From the NCBI RefSeq assembly GCF_013409065.1, contig NZ_JACBZP010000001.1, positions 2,294,001 to 2,358,000 on the forward strand: a stretch of DNA of 64,000 bases, in the 5' to 3' direction. The stretch is from Spelaeicoccus albus (GTDB lineage: Bacteria > Actinomycetota > Actinomycetes > Actinomycetales > Brevibacteriaceae). Shown in pieces: positions 1 to 9,699 of this stretch. The notes beneath the pieces are model-generated. The model saw only the letters and a program-made list of their open reading frames with translations. It made no database searches and was not told the origin of the DNA. How positions within the stretch are numbered: the stretch's first letter is position 1; each line of letters opens with the position of its first letter. The position numbers and the translations under genes were made by a program.

Positions 1-160
1 CGTCCAGGTCGGTCAGGTCCTTACCGCCGTCCGATTCGTCGGCCAGACCGCATTTGACGGCCGCGGCACTCATCAGGTGCACGGCGGCGGTGGTGATGAT
101 CTCCACCGCAGGGACCTCGGCGATGTCTCGCGCCTCGGAATTCGTAGTTGCGTCGTTCAT
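1..160 (-). CDS. DUF1844 family protein (partial)
   Basis: Fifty-three codons are visible before the window edge; the C-terminus is missing. After a short acidic N-terminus the protein reads EIITTAAVHLMSAAAVKCGL, which matches the helical core of the small DUF1844 family. In many actinobacteria this gene stands immediately upstream of, and divergent from, infC, as here. The biochemical role of the family is unknown. The ATG at 158-160 is preceded on its own strand by AAGGTT ending six bases upstream, which fits the leaderless pattern seen at other genes in this window. The family assignment rests on the conserved core and the position and is fairly secure. Confidence 0.7.
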   Translation of the reverse strand, partial: MNDATTNSEARDIAEVPAVEIITTAAVHLMSAAAVKCGLADESDGGKDLTDLD

Positions 161-239
161 GCTGGTAACCTTGTCATAGTTCGGCTGTAGCAGCGCACGG
201 CGGGGCGGCTCGATCGAGAATCTTCTCATCGACTGTCGA

Positions 240-434
240 CGACGCCTTCCCGTCCGATAAGCTGAAACAGCAAGCAAGAGGAGGCCTTCACTCCCACCCG
301 AAGATCGCCGTCGGCGGCCGGGTTCGTGAGCGGACATGAGCGTCAAGTCCGTGCGTGTTTTCAAGGCTCCCTTTTGCGCTGCAGATGGGGGCCTTCCTCA
401 TTTGCGGACAAGCAAAGATGAAGGAGCTTTTAAC
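240..434 (+). promoter_or_regulatory. infC 5' leader with stem-loops
   Basis: The segment before infC holds a polypurine stretch, AAGAGGAGG at about 277-285, followed by two hairpins. The first pairs AAGGCTCCC (363-371) with GGGGGCCTT (387-395), with one G-T wobble. The second pairs TTTGC (401-405) with GCAAA (412-416) and abuts the ribosome binding site AAGGAG at 421-426. A possible -10 (GATAAG, about 256-261) would give a leader of roughly 170 bases. IF-3 operons are commonly regulated at the leader. This candidate is inferred from structure only. Confidence 0.4.
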
Positions 435-1106
435 ATTAGCGAGCCTCGTATTAACGACCGGATCCGCGTCCCGGAGGTGCGGTTGGTCGGTCCGAACGGT
501 GAGCAAGTCGGCATCGTGTCGCTGGACAAGGCACTGAGCCTGGCAGCGGAGGCCGATCTCGACCTCGTGGAAGTCGCTCCGCAGGCAAAGCCGCCAGTGA
601 CCAAGCTGATGGATTTCGGCAAGTTCAAGTACGAGTCGGCCATGAAGGCGCGTGAGGCCCGAAAGAATCAGGCCAACACGGTGCTGAAGGAGATCCGATT
701 CCGGCTGAAGATCGATGCGCACGACTACGAGACGAAAAAGGGCCACGTGTCGCGCTTCCTGGCCGCCGGCGACAAGGTCAAGGTCATGATCATGTTCCGC
801 GGTCGCGAGCAGTCCCGTCCCGAGATGGGAATGCGCCTGTTGAACAAACTTGCCGACGAGGTTTCCGATCTCGGTGCCGTTGAATCGGCTCCGCGCGTCG
901 ACGGGCGCAACATGGTGATGGTCATCGGACCGCACCGTTCGAAGTCGGACGCCAAGGCCGACGCGCGGCGCGAGGCACAGCGCGAGCAATCGCGTGCCAA
1001 GAACGAGGCGGCCAAAGCCGAAGAAGCAAAAGCCGGCGACGCCAAGACAGACCCGGCCGAATCAAACCCGGCCGAATCAAATACTGCAGATTCCAGCAAG
1101 GCATAA
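435..1106 (+). CDS. infC: Translation initiation factor IF-3
   Basis: IF-3 binds the 30S subunit, prevents premature 50S joining and proofreads the start codon. The protein shows the canonical N-domain ([17 protein letters not shown] onward), the linker, the C-domain ([20 protein letters not shown], then [11 protein letters not shown]) and an alanine/glutamate-rich tail of about 40 residues containing a tandem PAESN repeat. I place the start at ATT 435 because AAGGAG ends eight bases before it and homologues begin at this ISEPRIND motif. AUU is the classical infC start, used for autoregulation. A longer ATG frame opens at 336 but lacks a ribosome binding site and adds 33 residues not usual for the family. 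The gene heads an operon with rpmI and rplT. Confidence 0.93.
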   Translation: MSEPRINDRIRVPEVRLVGPNGEQVGIVSLDKALSLAAEADLDLVEVAPQAKPPVTKLMDFGKFKYESAMKAREARKNQANTVLKEIRFRLKIDAHDYETKKGHVSRFLAAGDKVKVMIMFRGREQSRPEMGMRLLNKLADEVSDLGAVESAPRVDGRNMVMVIGPHRSKSDAKADARREAQREQSRAKNEAAKAEEAKAGDAKTDPAESNPAESNTADSSKA

Positions 1107-1183
1107 CCACCGCACGACGCGGCGGTTATTACCGAAACGTGGCGGGCCCCGGCCCGCTCGGCAACGAAGGAGAGACGGCAGCT

Positions 1184-1378
1184 ATGCCGAAGCAAAAGAC
1201 GCACAGTGGTGCTAAAAAGCGGTTCCGCCTGACGGGTACCGGCAAAGTGATGCGCGAACAGGTGAACAACCGGCACTTGGCCGAACACAAGTCCTCGCGC
1301 CGCAAGCGCCGCCTGCAGATCGACCAGGTCATGGCCCCGGGCGATTCCAAGAAGGCCAAGAAGCTGCTCGGTCGCTGA
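1184..1378 (+). CDS. rpmI: 50S ribosomal protein L35
   Basis: A 64-residue, highly basic protein beginning [14 protein letters not shown] and ending KKAKKLLGR, the standard L35 sequence and length. It is part of the large ribosomal subunit. The ATG at 1184 is chosen over an upstream in-frame ATG at 1139 because L35 proteins start at MPK and GAAGGAGAG lies shortly before it. It lies 77 bases after infC and 92 before rplT, the universal infC-rpmI-rplT order. Confidence 0.97.
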   Translation: MPKQKTHSGAKKRFRLTGTGKVMREQVNNRHLAEHKSSRRKRRLQIDQVMAPGDSKKAKKLLGR

Positions 1379-1470
1379 ACCCGATAGGTCGGCGACCTGC
1401 CGGTCACCGTGCACAGTGCTGCGCGTACCGGCGGAAACCATTTTTAGTACGCACTTAAGGAGAGATTTTC

Positions 1471-1863
1471 GTGGCACGCGTCAAGAGGGCGGTCAACGCT
1501 CATAAGAAACGTCGGGTCATTCTCGAACGGGCCAGCGGTTACCGCGGCCAGCGTTCCAGGCTGTACCGCAAGGCCAAAGAGCAGACGATCCACTCGTTCG
1601 TCTACAACTACCGTGACCGCCGCGCCCGCAAGGGCGATTTCCGTCGCCTGTGGATCCAGCGCGTCAACGCCGCGGCCCGTGCGAACGGCATCACGTACAA
1701 CCGTTTCATCCAGGGCCTGAAGGCAGCTGAAATCGAGGTCGACCGTCGGATGCTGGCCGATCTGGCAGTCAACGACGAGAAGGCGTTCACCGCCCTCGTC
1801 GAGGCCGCGAAGAAGGCGCTGCCCGACGACGTCAACGCTGCGAAGTCCGATTCTGCCGCGTAA
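1471..1863 (+). CDS. rplT: 50S ribosomal protein L20
   Basis: 130 residues beginning with GTG ([15 protein letters not shown]), with the conserved [17 protein letters not shown] and [15 protein letters not shown] blocks of L20. L20 binds 23S rRNA early in assembly of the large subunit, and in several bacteria it represses its own operon. AAGGAG at 1457-1462 gives a well-spaced ribosome binding site. The C-terminus carries a short alanine-rich actinobacterial extension. Confidence 0.97.
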   Translation: MARVKRAVNAHKKRRVILERASGYRGQRSRLYRKAKEQTIHSFVYNYRDRRARKGDFRRLWIQRVNAAARANGITYNRFIQGLKAAEIEVDRRMLADLAVNDEKAFTALVEAAKKALPDDVNAAKSDSAA

Positions 1864-1873
1864 CGACGCCTCA

Positions 1874-2701
1874 GTGACATCCTCCGAGCGCCTGGCTCAG
1901 CCGGTATTGTCCAACCCCCGCGCCGCGCGGGTTCGAGAATATGCGAAGCTGACCAGGCGCTCGGCGCGTGTCAAGGCAGGACTTTTTATCGTCGAGGGCC
2001 CCGGCGCCATCGCCGAAGCGTTGGCGGCCGTGCCGACAAGCGGGCTTCGCGCAGCGTTCATGACGGCGGACGCCGCGGAACGCCATCCGGAAATCCTCGA
2101 CCGGGCCGCGGCCCGCGGCGTCGAATTCCGCGAATGCACCGACGACGTGCTTGCCGAAATGGCCGACACCGTCCATGCGCAGGGCATGATCGTCGTTTGT
2201 GATTTCCTCGACGTATCCCTTGAATCGGTGCTCGATGCCCGGCCCCGTCTCGTCGCAGTGCTGTCACAGGTGCGTGACCCCGGTAACGCCGGCACCATCG
2301 TGCGGGCCGCCGACGCGGCCGGCGCGGACGCCGTCATCGTCACCGATGCCAGCGTCGACCTGTACAACTCCAAGACTGTCCGCTCCACGGCCGGCAGCGT
2401 GTTTCATTTGCCGATCGTCGTCGGCGTTCCGTTGATGCAGATCGCTGCGGACGTCCGGTCGGCCGGCCTGCAGATCCTGGCAGCCGACGGCAATCAACCG
2501 GCGGTCGACCTGTTCTCCGTCGACCTGGTGCCGCCGACGGCTTGGGTGTTCGGCAACGAGGCGTGGGGGCTTCCGGCCGGGGACCGCGATCTTGCCGACA
2601 CTGCCGTCGCCGTCCCGATCTACGGGCGCGCCGAAAGCCTCAACGTCGCAGCGGCCGCCGCCGTGTGCCTCTACGCTTCGGCCCGCAGCCAACGGCAGTA
2701 G
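1874..2701 (+). CDS. TrmH/SpoU-family RNA 2'-O-methyltransferase
   Basis: 275 residues. The N-terminal region (about 10-105) is an RNA-binding 2'-O-methyltransferase domain containing SNPRAARVREYAKLTRRSAR. The C-terminal SPOUT knot shows all three SpoU motifs: DPGNAGTIVRAADAAG (136-150), WVFGNEAWGLP (224-234) and ESLNVAAAAAVCLY (254-267). It transfers methyl from SAM to a ribose 2'-OH, probably on 23S rRNA or tRNA; the exact target is not readable here. The gene starts with GTG only ten bases after rplT, so it is likely co-transcribed, an arrangement common between rplT and pheS in actinobacteria. Confidence 0.9.
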   Translation: MTSSERLAQPVLSNPRAARVREYAKLTRRSARVKAGLFIVEGPGAIAEALAAVPTSGLRAAFMTADAAERHPEILDRAAARGVEFRECTDDVLAEMADTVHAQGMIVVCDFLDVSLESVLDARPRLVAVLSQVRDPGNAGTIVRAADAAGADAVIVTDASVDLYNSKTVRSTAGSVFHLPIVVGVPLMQIAADVRSAGLQILAADGNQPAVDLFSVDLVPPTAWVFGNEAWGLPAGDRDLADTAVAVPIYGRAESLNVAAAAAVCLYASARSQRQ

Positions 2702-2728
2702 CTACCCGCCGGCCGGCCTCCGCGCGGT

Positions 2729-4096
2729 TCACGCCACCTCACTGCGGCCCTTCCAGAGAGCCGCGAGTACCAACGCGACGACGCTCAAGCCCACCATCAC
2801 CGGCACGATCGTCGACCAACTGGCGGCATTCACGCCGGGAGCGTAGAGAATGCCGATCATGACCGTCGCCCCGATCGCGCCGATATACCGGAACGTTTGA
2901 AAGATCCCCGCGGCAACGCCGGTGTCTTCGGGCCGAGACGACGCGTACATGCCTTGACTCGAAGCGATGCTGACGACGCAGTACGGAATGCCGAGGAACG
3001 CAGTCAACGCCAATACCAGCGGCACGGCGAACGAGGCGGCAAGCAGCCACAACAGCGCCGAGGCGACTCCAAGTCCAATGACGCCGGCAACGAGCACGGG
3101 CTTGACGCCTCGCCGATTGATGCTGCGCACCGCCGCCGGCGTCAGAAAGACCGAGATGGCAGCCAACGGCAACATCAACAGCCCGACAACTCCGGCTCCG
3201 TAGCCTCCCGCTTCCTGGAGTAGCTGCGGGAGTCCGAAGAACGCGCAATAGTAGACGCCGTTGAACACGGCAAAACACACGTACATCGTCAACAGGGGGC
3301 GGTTCGCCGCAAGCAGTCGGACGTCCAGGAACGGCCCCGAAAACCGAAGCTCGCGCCAGGTAAATAACGCAGCTGCCGCGATTCCGACGCCCAACAGGAT
3401 CCAGCGGAGATCCGGAAGCGGGTTCAACGCCGCCAGCATCAGTGAGACAAGCGCCGCAATGAAGGTGGCGATGCCCGGAATGTCCGAATCGCGCACGGCT
3501 GCGCCCACGGTGCCGTGATCGCGTGCGTCGTCCGCCGGCGCAAGCCGTTGCACCGAGATCAGTGCGGCAAGCGCCAACGGGACGTTGATGAAGAACAGGG
3601 CCTGCCAGCCGACGAGGCTCACGAGCAATCCACCCACGACCGGTCCGATGGCGGCGCCGGCCGTGTTGGCGACCTGGATGTAACCGAGCGGCTTCGTCGA
3701 ATGGACTCCTGCAATCCGACTGAGCTCGCCGACCATCGCCACGGCGCTGGGGAACGCCGTCGCCGTCCCGATCCCCATGAAGACGCGGGCGATGCACACG
3801 AGGAGAAAGTTCGGCGAAAACCCCGCCAACGCGCAGGTGACGGCGACTATCGCCATGCCGATGATGAAGAGGCGTTTGGGGCCGAACCTGTCGGCGAGCC
3901 GGCCCATGAGCGGTTGCGCGGCCGCCGACGTCAAATAAAACGACGTGATGACCCACGTCACGGTGGCAACGCTCAAATCGAAGTCGCCGCGCAGCACGAC
4001 AAGTGCGACGGCGATCATCGACGAGTTCAGCGGATTGAGCGCCGTCCCCAGACTCAAGGCAGAAAGCGTGAGGCCGATTCCGCGCTGTTTAGTCAC
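2729..4096 (-). CDS. MFS transporter (DHA2-like, 14-TMS type)
   Basis: About 455 residues of strongly hydrophobic sequence. Motif A (GRLADRFGPKRLF) lies after the second predicted helix, and the N-terminal half has SSMIAVALVVL and GTATAFPSAVA, typical of drug/proton antiporters of the EmrB/QacA group. It is probably a multidrug or metabolite exporter; the substrate cannot be read. A longer frame from 4177 would overlap the divergent rlmA-like gene, so I use GTG 4096, where TKQRGIGLTL begins. It converges on the SpoU methylase gene with a 27-bp gap. Confidence 0.85.
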   Translation of the reverse strand: MTKQRGIGLTLSALSLGTALNPLNSSMIAVALVVLRGDFDLSVATVTWVITSFYLTSAAAQPLMGRLADRFGPKRLFIIGMAIVAVTCALAGFSPNFLLVCIARVFMGIGTATAFPSAVAMVGELSRIAGVHSTKPLGYIQVANTAGAAIGPVVGGLLVSLVGWQALFFINVPLALAALISVQRLAPADDARDHGTVGAAVRDSDIPGIATFIAALVSLMLAALNPLPDLRWILLGVGIAAAALFTWRELRFSGPFLDVRLLAANRPLLTMYVCFAVFNGVYYCAFFGLPQLLQEAGGYGAGVVGLLMLPLAAISVFLTPAAVRSINRRGVKPVLVAGVIGLGVASALLWLLAASFAVPLVLALTAFLGIPYCVVSIASSQGMYASSRPEDTGVAAGIFQTFRYIGAIGATVMIGILYAPGVNAASWSTIVPVMVGLSVVALVLAALWKGRSEVA

Positions 4097-4167
4097 ATGC
4101 TCCAGTCTCTCGTATCGTTGAGTTCGGCCGGGGATCGCCTCCGCCGCCGGGACCGGAAAGAGGAGCC

Positions 4168-5055
4168 GTGAGCGCATTATCGGACGTTGCGCGCAACCTG
4201 GCGTGTCCGATTTGCAGCAGGTCGATGACCGAGGACGGCGGGTCGCTGGCGTGCGCTACCGGGCATAGCTTCGATATCGCGCGGCAGGGATACGCAGGCC
4301 TTGTCACGGGGGCCGGTTCTCGTATTTCGGACACGGCGGCGATGGTCGGGGCGCGGGACGAGTTCTTGACGGCCGGCCATTACGCGCCGATTGCGGACGC
4401 CGTGGTGAACGTTCTGCGCGAGGCTCCGCAACCCGACGGCGTTCGGCGGAAGCCGGTCGACTGTCCGCCGGACGCGCATCGCGGCAGCTTCGTGATCGAC
4501 CTGGCCGGCGGCACCGGGTATTACGCGGCACGGGTCATGGAGGCGATTCCCGGCGGACACGGCCTCGTCGTGGACCTGTCGAAGTACGCGCTGCGCCGTG
4601 CTGCCCGGGTACACGGCCGGGTGGCGGCAGTCGCCGCCGACGTGTGGAATTCGGTGCCGGTTCGCGATGGCGCCGCGTCCGCGGTGTTGTCGATCTTCGG
4701 GCCGCGAAATCCTGCGGAAATCGCCCGGGTGTTGGCCCCGGACGGCGTCCTCGTGGTCGTGACGCCGACGGATCGGCATTTGTCGGAATTGCGAAGCTCC
4801 CTGGGACTGATGGCCGTCGATTCCCGCAAGGCCGAACGGCTTGCCGCGCAATTGGCGATTTTCGAGGCCGGCAGCGCGCGCGAGATCGAATACCGCGTGG
4901 AGTTGTCGCACGCGGACGTTTTCACTGCCGCAATGATGGGGCCGAACGCCTTCCACCGCGATCCGGGCGAGGTCCGAACTCGAGTTGCCGAATTACCGGC
5001 GCCATTTCCCGTGACGGTGTCGGTGAGCGTGCGCACGTTCCGGCGCGCCGAATAG
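4168..5055 (+). CDS. RlmA-type 23S rRNA guanine-N1 methyltransferase
   Basis: 295 residues starting at GTG 4168 after AGGAG. The N-terminus carries the zinc site of the RlmA family (Cys13, Cys16, Cys29, His33). The SAM fold begins at VIDLAGGTGYYAARV (about 109-123), and the IFGPRNPAEIARVLAPDG segment follows the usual core. The family methylates G745 (RlmA-I) or G748 (RlmA-II, for example TlrB) of 23S rRNA; the second type lowers sensitivity to tylosin-like macrolides. Which guanine this enzyme targets cannot be decided from sequence alone. It is divergent from the MFS exporter with a 71-bp gap. A joint role in drug tolerance is possible but speculative. Confidence 0.85.
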   Translation: MSALSDVARNLACPICSRSMTEDGGSLACATGHSFDIARQGYAGLVTGAGSRISDTAAMVGARDEFLTAGHYAPIADAVVNVLREAPQPDGVRRKPVDCPPDAHRGSFVIDLAGGTGYYAARVMEAIPGGHGLVVDLSKYALRRAARVHGRVAAVAADVWNSVPVRDGAASAVLSIFGPRNPAEIARVLAPDGVLVVVTPTDRHLSELRSSLGLMAVDSRKAERLAAQLAIFEAGSAREIEYRVELSHADVFTAAMMGPNAFHRDPGEVRTRVAELPAPFPVTVSVSVRTFRRAE

Positions 5056-5067
5056 GCTGTTCGCCCG

Positions 5068-5130
5068 CGCCGAGTGGTGGCCAATGGCTGCGGAATCGCC
5101 GATTCTGCAGCCATTGGCCACCACTCGGCG
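5068..5130. repeat. Near-perfect 30-bp-arm inverted repeat
   Basis: The arms 5068-5097 and 5101-5130 are complementary over 30 positions with a single G-T wobble and a three-base GCC loop; the outer 24 bp pair perfectly. The hairpin lies 13 bp after the rlmA-like gene and 170 bp before pheS. No T-tract follows on either strand, so it is not a classical terminator. The arm contains CGAGTGGTGGCC; a shorter piece (GCCGAGTGGTGG) recurs near 36490. It could be a REP/MITE-like palindrome or a transcript stabiliser. Confidence 0.85.
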
Positions 5131-5186
5131 GGCGGGACGAGCCGCTTGCCGAAAACGGGCGGACGGCGTCCGGCAGCCGAGTGCGA

Positions 5187-6357
<1,171 letters not shown>

Positions 6358-6358
<1 letters not shown>

Positions 6359-8889
6359 TGCGCGTACCAATGAACTGGCTCGCCGATCTGGTGCCGGGCG
6401 CAACCGAACTTTCCGCTACCAAGGCCGGCGATGCCGAGCGGCTCGCCGCCGAACTGGCCTCGATCGGGCTCGAAGAAGAAGAGCTGTTCGGCCCCGAGAT
6501 CACCGGGCCCCTCGTTGTTGCGCGAGTGCTCGAGCTCGAACCGGAAAAGCATTCCAACGGCAAGACCGTCAACTGGTGCCGTGTCGACACCGGCGAAGCC
6601 GAGCCGCGCGGGATCGTCTGCGGTGCGCACAACTTTGCCGCCGGCGACCTGGTCGTCGCAGCCTTGCCCGGCGCCGTGCTGCCGGGAGACTTCCGGATCG
6701 CCGCACGCAAGACCTACGGCCACGTCTCCGACGGAATGATCTGCTCGGCGCGGGAGCTGGGCCTCGGTGACGACCACGACGGCATCATCGTGCTGGCCGA
6801 TCTCGGTCTTTCCGGCGAAGCCGGGGACGACGCGACGGTGTTGCTCGGCCTCGACCAGCACACACTCGACGTCAACGTCACCCCCGACCGCGGCTACGAA
6901 TACAGCATCCGCGGCGTCGCCCGCGAATACGCGGGGCTCAAAGGCATCCCGTTCACCGACCCGGCCGCCGTCGACGTGCCGGACGCCGCTTCGCTGCCGG
7001 ATGCCGTCGCCGTCACGCTGGCCGACGACGCCCCCATCCACGACGTGCCCGGCTGCGACAGGTTCGCCGTCCGCATCGTCCGCGGTCTCGACGCCACGAC
7101 CCCCACGCCGTACTGGATGCGTCACCGCCTGCTTCAAGCCGGCATGCGATCGATCTCTTTGATCGTCGATGTGACGAACTACGTGATGTTGGAAACCGGC
7201 CAGCCGCTGCACGGCTACGACGCCGATCTGCTCCACGGCGGCATCACGGTTCGCCGCGCGCGGTCCGGGGAAACGCTCACCACCCTCGACGACAAGACCC
7301 GCACCCTGGACCCCGAGGATCTGCTCATCACCGATTCCGGCGGCGACCGCATCCTCGGCATGGCGGGCGTCATGGGCGGAGCCGACACGGAAGTCGGCGA
7401 TGACACGAGCGCCGTGGCGATCGAGGCCGCCCACTTCGAACCCGTCACCGTGGCGCGCACGTCCAGGCGCCACCGATTGTCGTCCGAAGCGTCCCGCCGG
7501 TACGAGCGGGGCGTCGATCACGCGCTCGCCCCGCACGCGGCCGAGCTGGCAGTGCGCCTTCTCGTGCGTTACGGCGGCGGCAGTGCCGACGACGCGGCCA
7601 CCGACGTGGATGAGCGCATACCCGCCGCGCCGGTGCGCATGGCGCTCGGATTGCCTGCCGCGATTGTCGGCGTCGACTACTCCGAGGACGACGTCGTCAG
7701 GCTTCTCGAAGCGACGGGTACCCGGGTGGAACGCGAGGGCGACGAACTCGCGCTCACGGCGCCCTCCTGGCGGCAAGACCTCGTTCGCCCCGTCGACTAC
7801 GTCGAGGAAGTGGCACGGCTCGGCGGCTACTCATCGATCCCGTCGGTGCTGCCCAGCGCGCGGAAGGGCACCGGGCTGACGGCGTCCCAGCGCTACCGCC
7901 GAAATGCGTCGAACCTGTTGGCCGACCTCGGCATCACCGAGGTGCTGACCTACCCGTTCACCTCGGCCGGCCGGCACGACGATTTCCAGCTGGACTCGGA
8001 CGACCCGCGCCGGTTCAACTTCCGGTTGGCCAATCCGATCGCCGACGACCAGCCGCTCATGCGCACGTCGCTACTTGCCACGCTCGTCGATGCGGCGGTG
8101 CGGAACATCGGCCGCGGCAACAAGGACGTGGCGGTCTTCGAAACCGGCCTCGTCACCGTGCCTGTCGAACGCACCGTGCGGAAGGCGCCGCGGTACGCGC
8201 CCGGATATTTCCCGAGCGACGACGAACGCGCAGCCGTGTTCGACGCCGTGCCGCCGCAACCGCGCCACCTCGCCGCAGTCCTGACCGGGCGCCTCGACGC
8301 CGCGGGATGGTGGGGCCCCGGCCGTCCGGCCGACGCGCACGACGCCATTGAATTGACCCGTCGGCTCGCCGGCGTGGCCGGAGTCGACGCGATAGTGGAA
8401 TCGGCCGACCGCGCTCCGTTCCATCCGGGCCGTTGCGCGCGGGTGACCCTGCCCAGCGGCGCCGAGTTCGGCTATGCCGGCGAATTGCATCCGAAGGTCT
8501 GCGAGTCGCTGGATCTGCCGGCGCGAACCGTTGCCTTCGAGGTCAATCTGGACGTCGTCACGGCCGAGCCCTCCGCTACAAAGGACACCGGCGTGCTGTC
8601 GACGTATCCCGCCGCGACGCAGGACATCGCCTTGATCGTCGGCCGCGACGTGCCTGCCGCACACGTGACCGAGGCATTGCGGGACGGCGCCGGCGACCTG
8701 TTGGAGACCGTCCACTTGTTCGACCTGTACGAAGGCGAACAGGTAGGGGAGTACCGCAAATCGCTTGCCTACCGGCTCACCTTCCGGGCGCCCGACCGCA
8801 CGTTGACGGCCGACGAGGCGACCCGCGCACGGCAGGCCGCCGCAGAACAGGCAATCGCCCGGTTCGGGGCCGAAGTCAGAGGAGCGTAA
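6358..8889 (+). CDS. pheT: Phenylalanine--tRNA ligase beta subunit
   Basis: 843 residues from the ATG overlapping the pheS stop (TAATG). The domains run in standard order: N-terminal domain with an inserted OB-fold tRNA-binding domain (about 45-155, with VNWCRVDTGE), B3/B4 editing domain around residues 210-400, B5 domain, catalytic-like core (NPIADDQPLMRTSLL region), and the C-terminal anticodon-binding FDX-ACB domain beginning near LSTYPAATQDIALIV. Length and order are those of bacterial PheT. A longer in-frame reading back to 5749 lies inside pheS and is not real. Confidence 0.97.
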
Positions 8890-8891
8890 GC

Positions 8892-9674
8892 ATGGCAACA
8901 GCATTGGTCACCGGCGCATCGCGGGGCATTGGCAACATCCTGGCCCGCGCGCTTGCCGCGGCGGGCTGGCGAGTCGTCGTCACTGCCCGCGACACGGCCA
9001 AAGTCGAAGATCTGGCCGCCGAACTGAATGCCGGCCGGCCGCGCACGGCGCTTGCCGTGGGCATGGACGTTGCCATTCCGGACTCCGTGGAAATCGGCGT
9101 CACTGCCGCGCTCGATTTTGCCGGCGACGACGATCCGCTCGAACTGCTCGTGAACAACGCCGGCACCATTGAAGACGCCCCGGCCAGCCCGTGGGACGTC
9201 GACCCCGAGGAATGGTCGCGTGTCATCCAGACAAATCTGGTCGGCCCGTTCAACCTCATCAGGAGGATTGCCCCCGGCATGATCGAGCGAGGCGGCGGGC
9301 GCATCGTCGACTTGAATTCGGGCGGCGGCGCCACCGGAATGGACGACTATTCGGCCTATGGCGCGTCGAAGGCCGGACTGTTCCGGCTCGCCCAGGCCGT
9401 CCGGACGTACGGTGCCGAACACGGCATCCGGATCTTTGAAATGGCGCCCGGCGTCGTCCAGACGGAAATGACCGCCGCAATGCCCATGCATGCCGGCCGC
9501 ACCGAATGGACGACGCCCGAACAGCTGGCCGGGATGATCGTGGCCATCGCCGCCGGCGAGCTGGACGACTTTTCCGGCAGGTACATCCGGGTCGGCGCCG
9601 ACAGCCCCGAATCGCTTAAGAAGGAGGCCGCCGCCGGCCTCTCCGGCGACGCCCGGCTCCTGCGCGTGCACTGA
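8892..9674 (+). CDS. SDR-family oxidoreductase
   Basis: 260 residues. The dinucleotide-binding motif TGASRGIG is at residues 7-14, NNAG follows in the middle, and the catalytic region shows a serine in LNSGGG and YGASK (YxxxK) near residue 155. It therefore has the full classical short-chain dehydrogenase/reductase signature and probably uses NADP(H), judging from the arginine in TGASRG. The substrate is unknown. It begins two bases after pheT with a GAGGAG ribosome binding site, so it is probably transcribed with pheST, although no functional link is evident. FabG-like activity is one possibility. Confidence 0.85.
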   Translation: MATALVTGASRGIGNILARALAAAGWRVVVTARDTAKVEDLAAELNAGRPRTALAVGMDVAIPDSVEIGVTAALDFAGDDDPLELLVNNAGTIEDAPASPWDVDPEEWSRVIQTNLVGPFNLIRRIAPGMIERGGGRIVDLNSGGGATGMDDYSAYGASKAGLFRLAQAVRTYGAEHGIRIFEMAPGVVQTEMTAAMPMHAGRTEWTTPEQLAGMIVAIAAGELDDFSGRYIRVGADSPESLKKEAAAGLSGDARLLRVH

Positions 9675-9687
9675 CCGACGCTGCTGC

Positions 9688-9693
9688 TACGTT
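9688..9693 (+). promoter_or_regulatory. -10 box of leaderless amidase gene
   Basis: TACGTT ends exactly six bases before the amidase ATG at 9700, and no ribosome binding site is present. This is the geometry expected for transcription starting at the start codon. Confidence 0.5.
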
Positions 9694-9699
9694 CGGACC

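Noticed and set aside
336-434. N-terminal extension of IF-3 from ATG 336.
   Set aside because: No ribosome binding site, not typical of the family, and AAGGAG is ideally placed for ATT 435.
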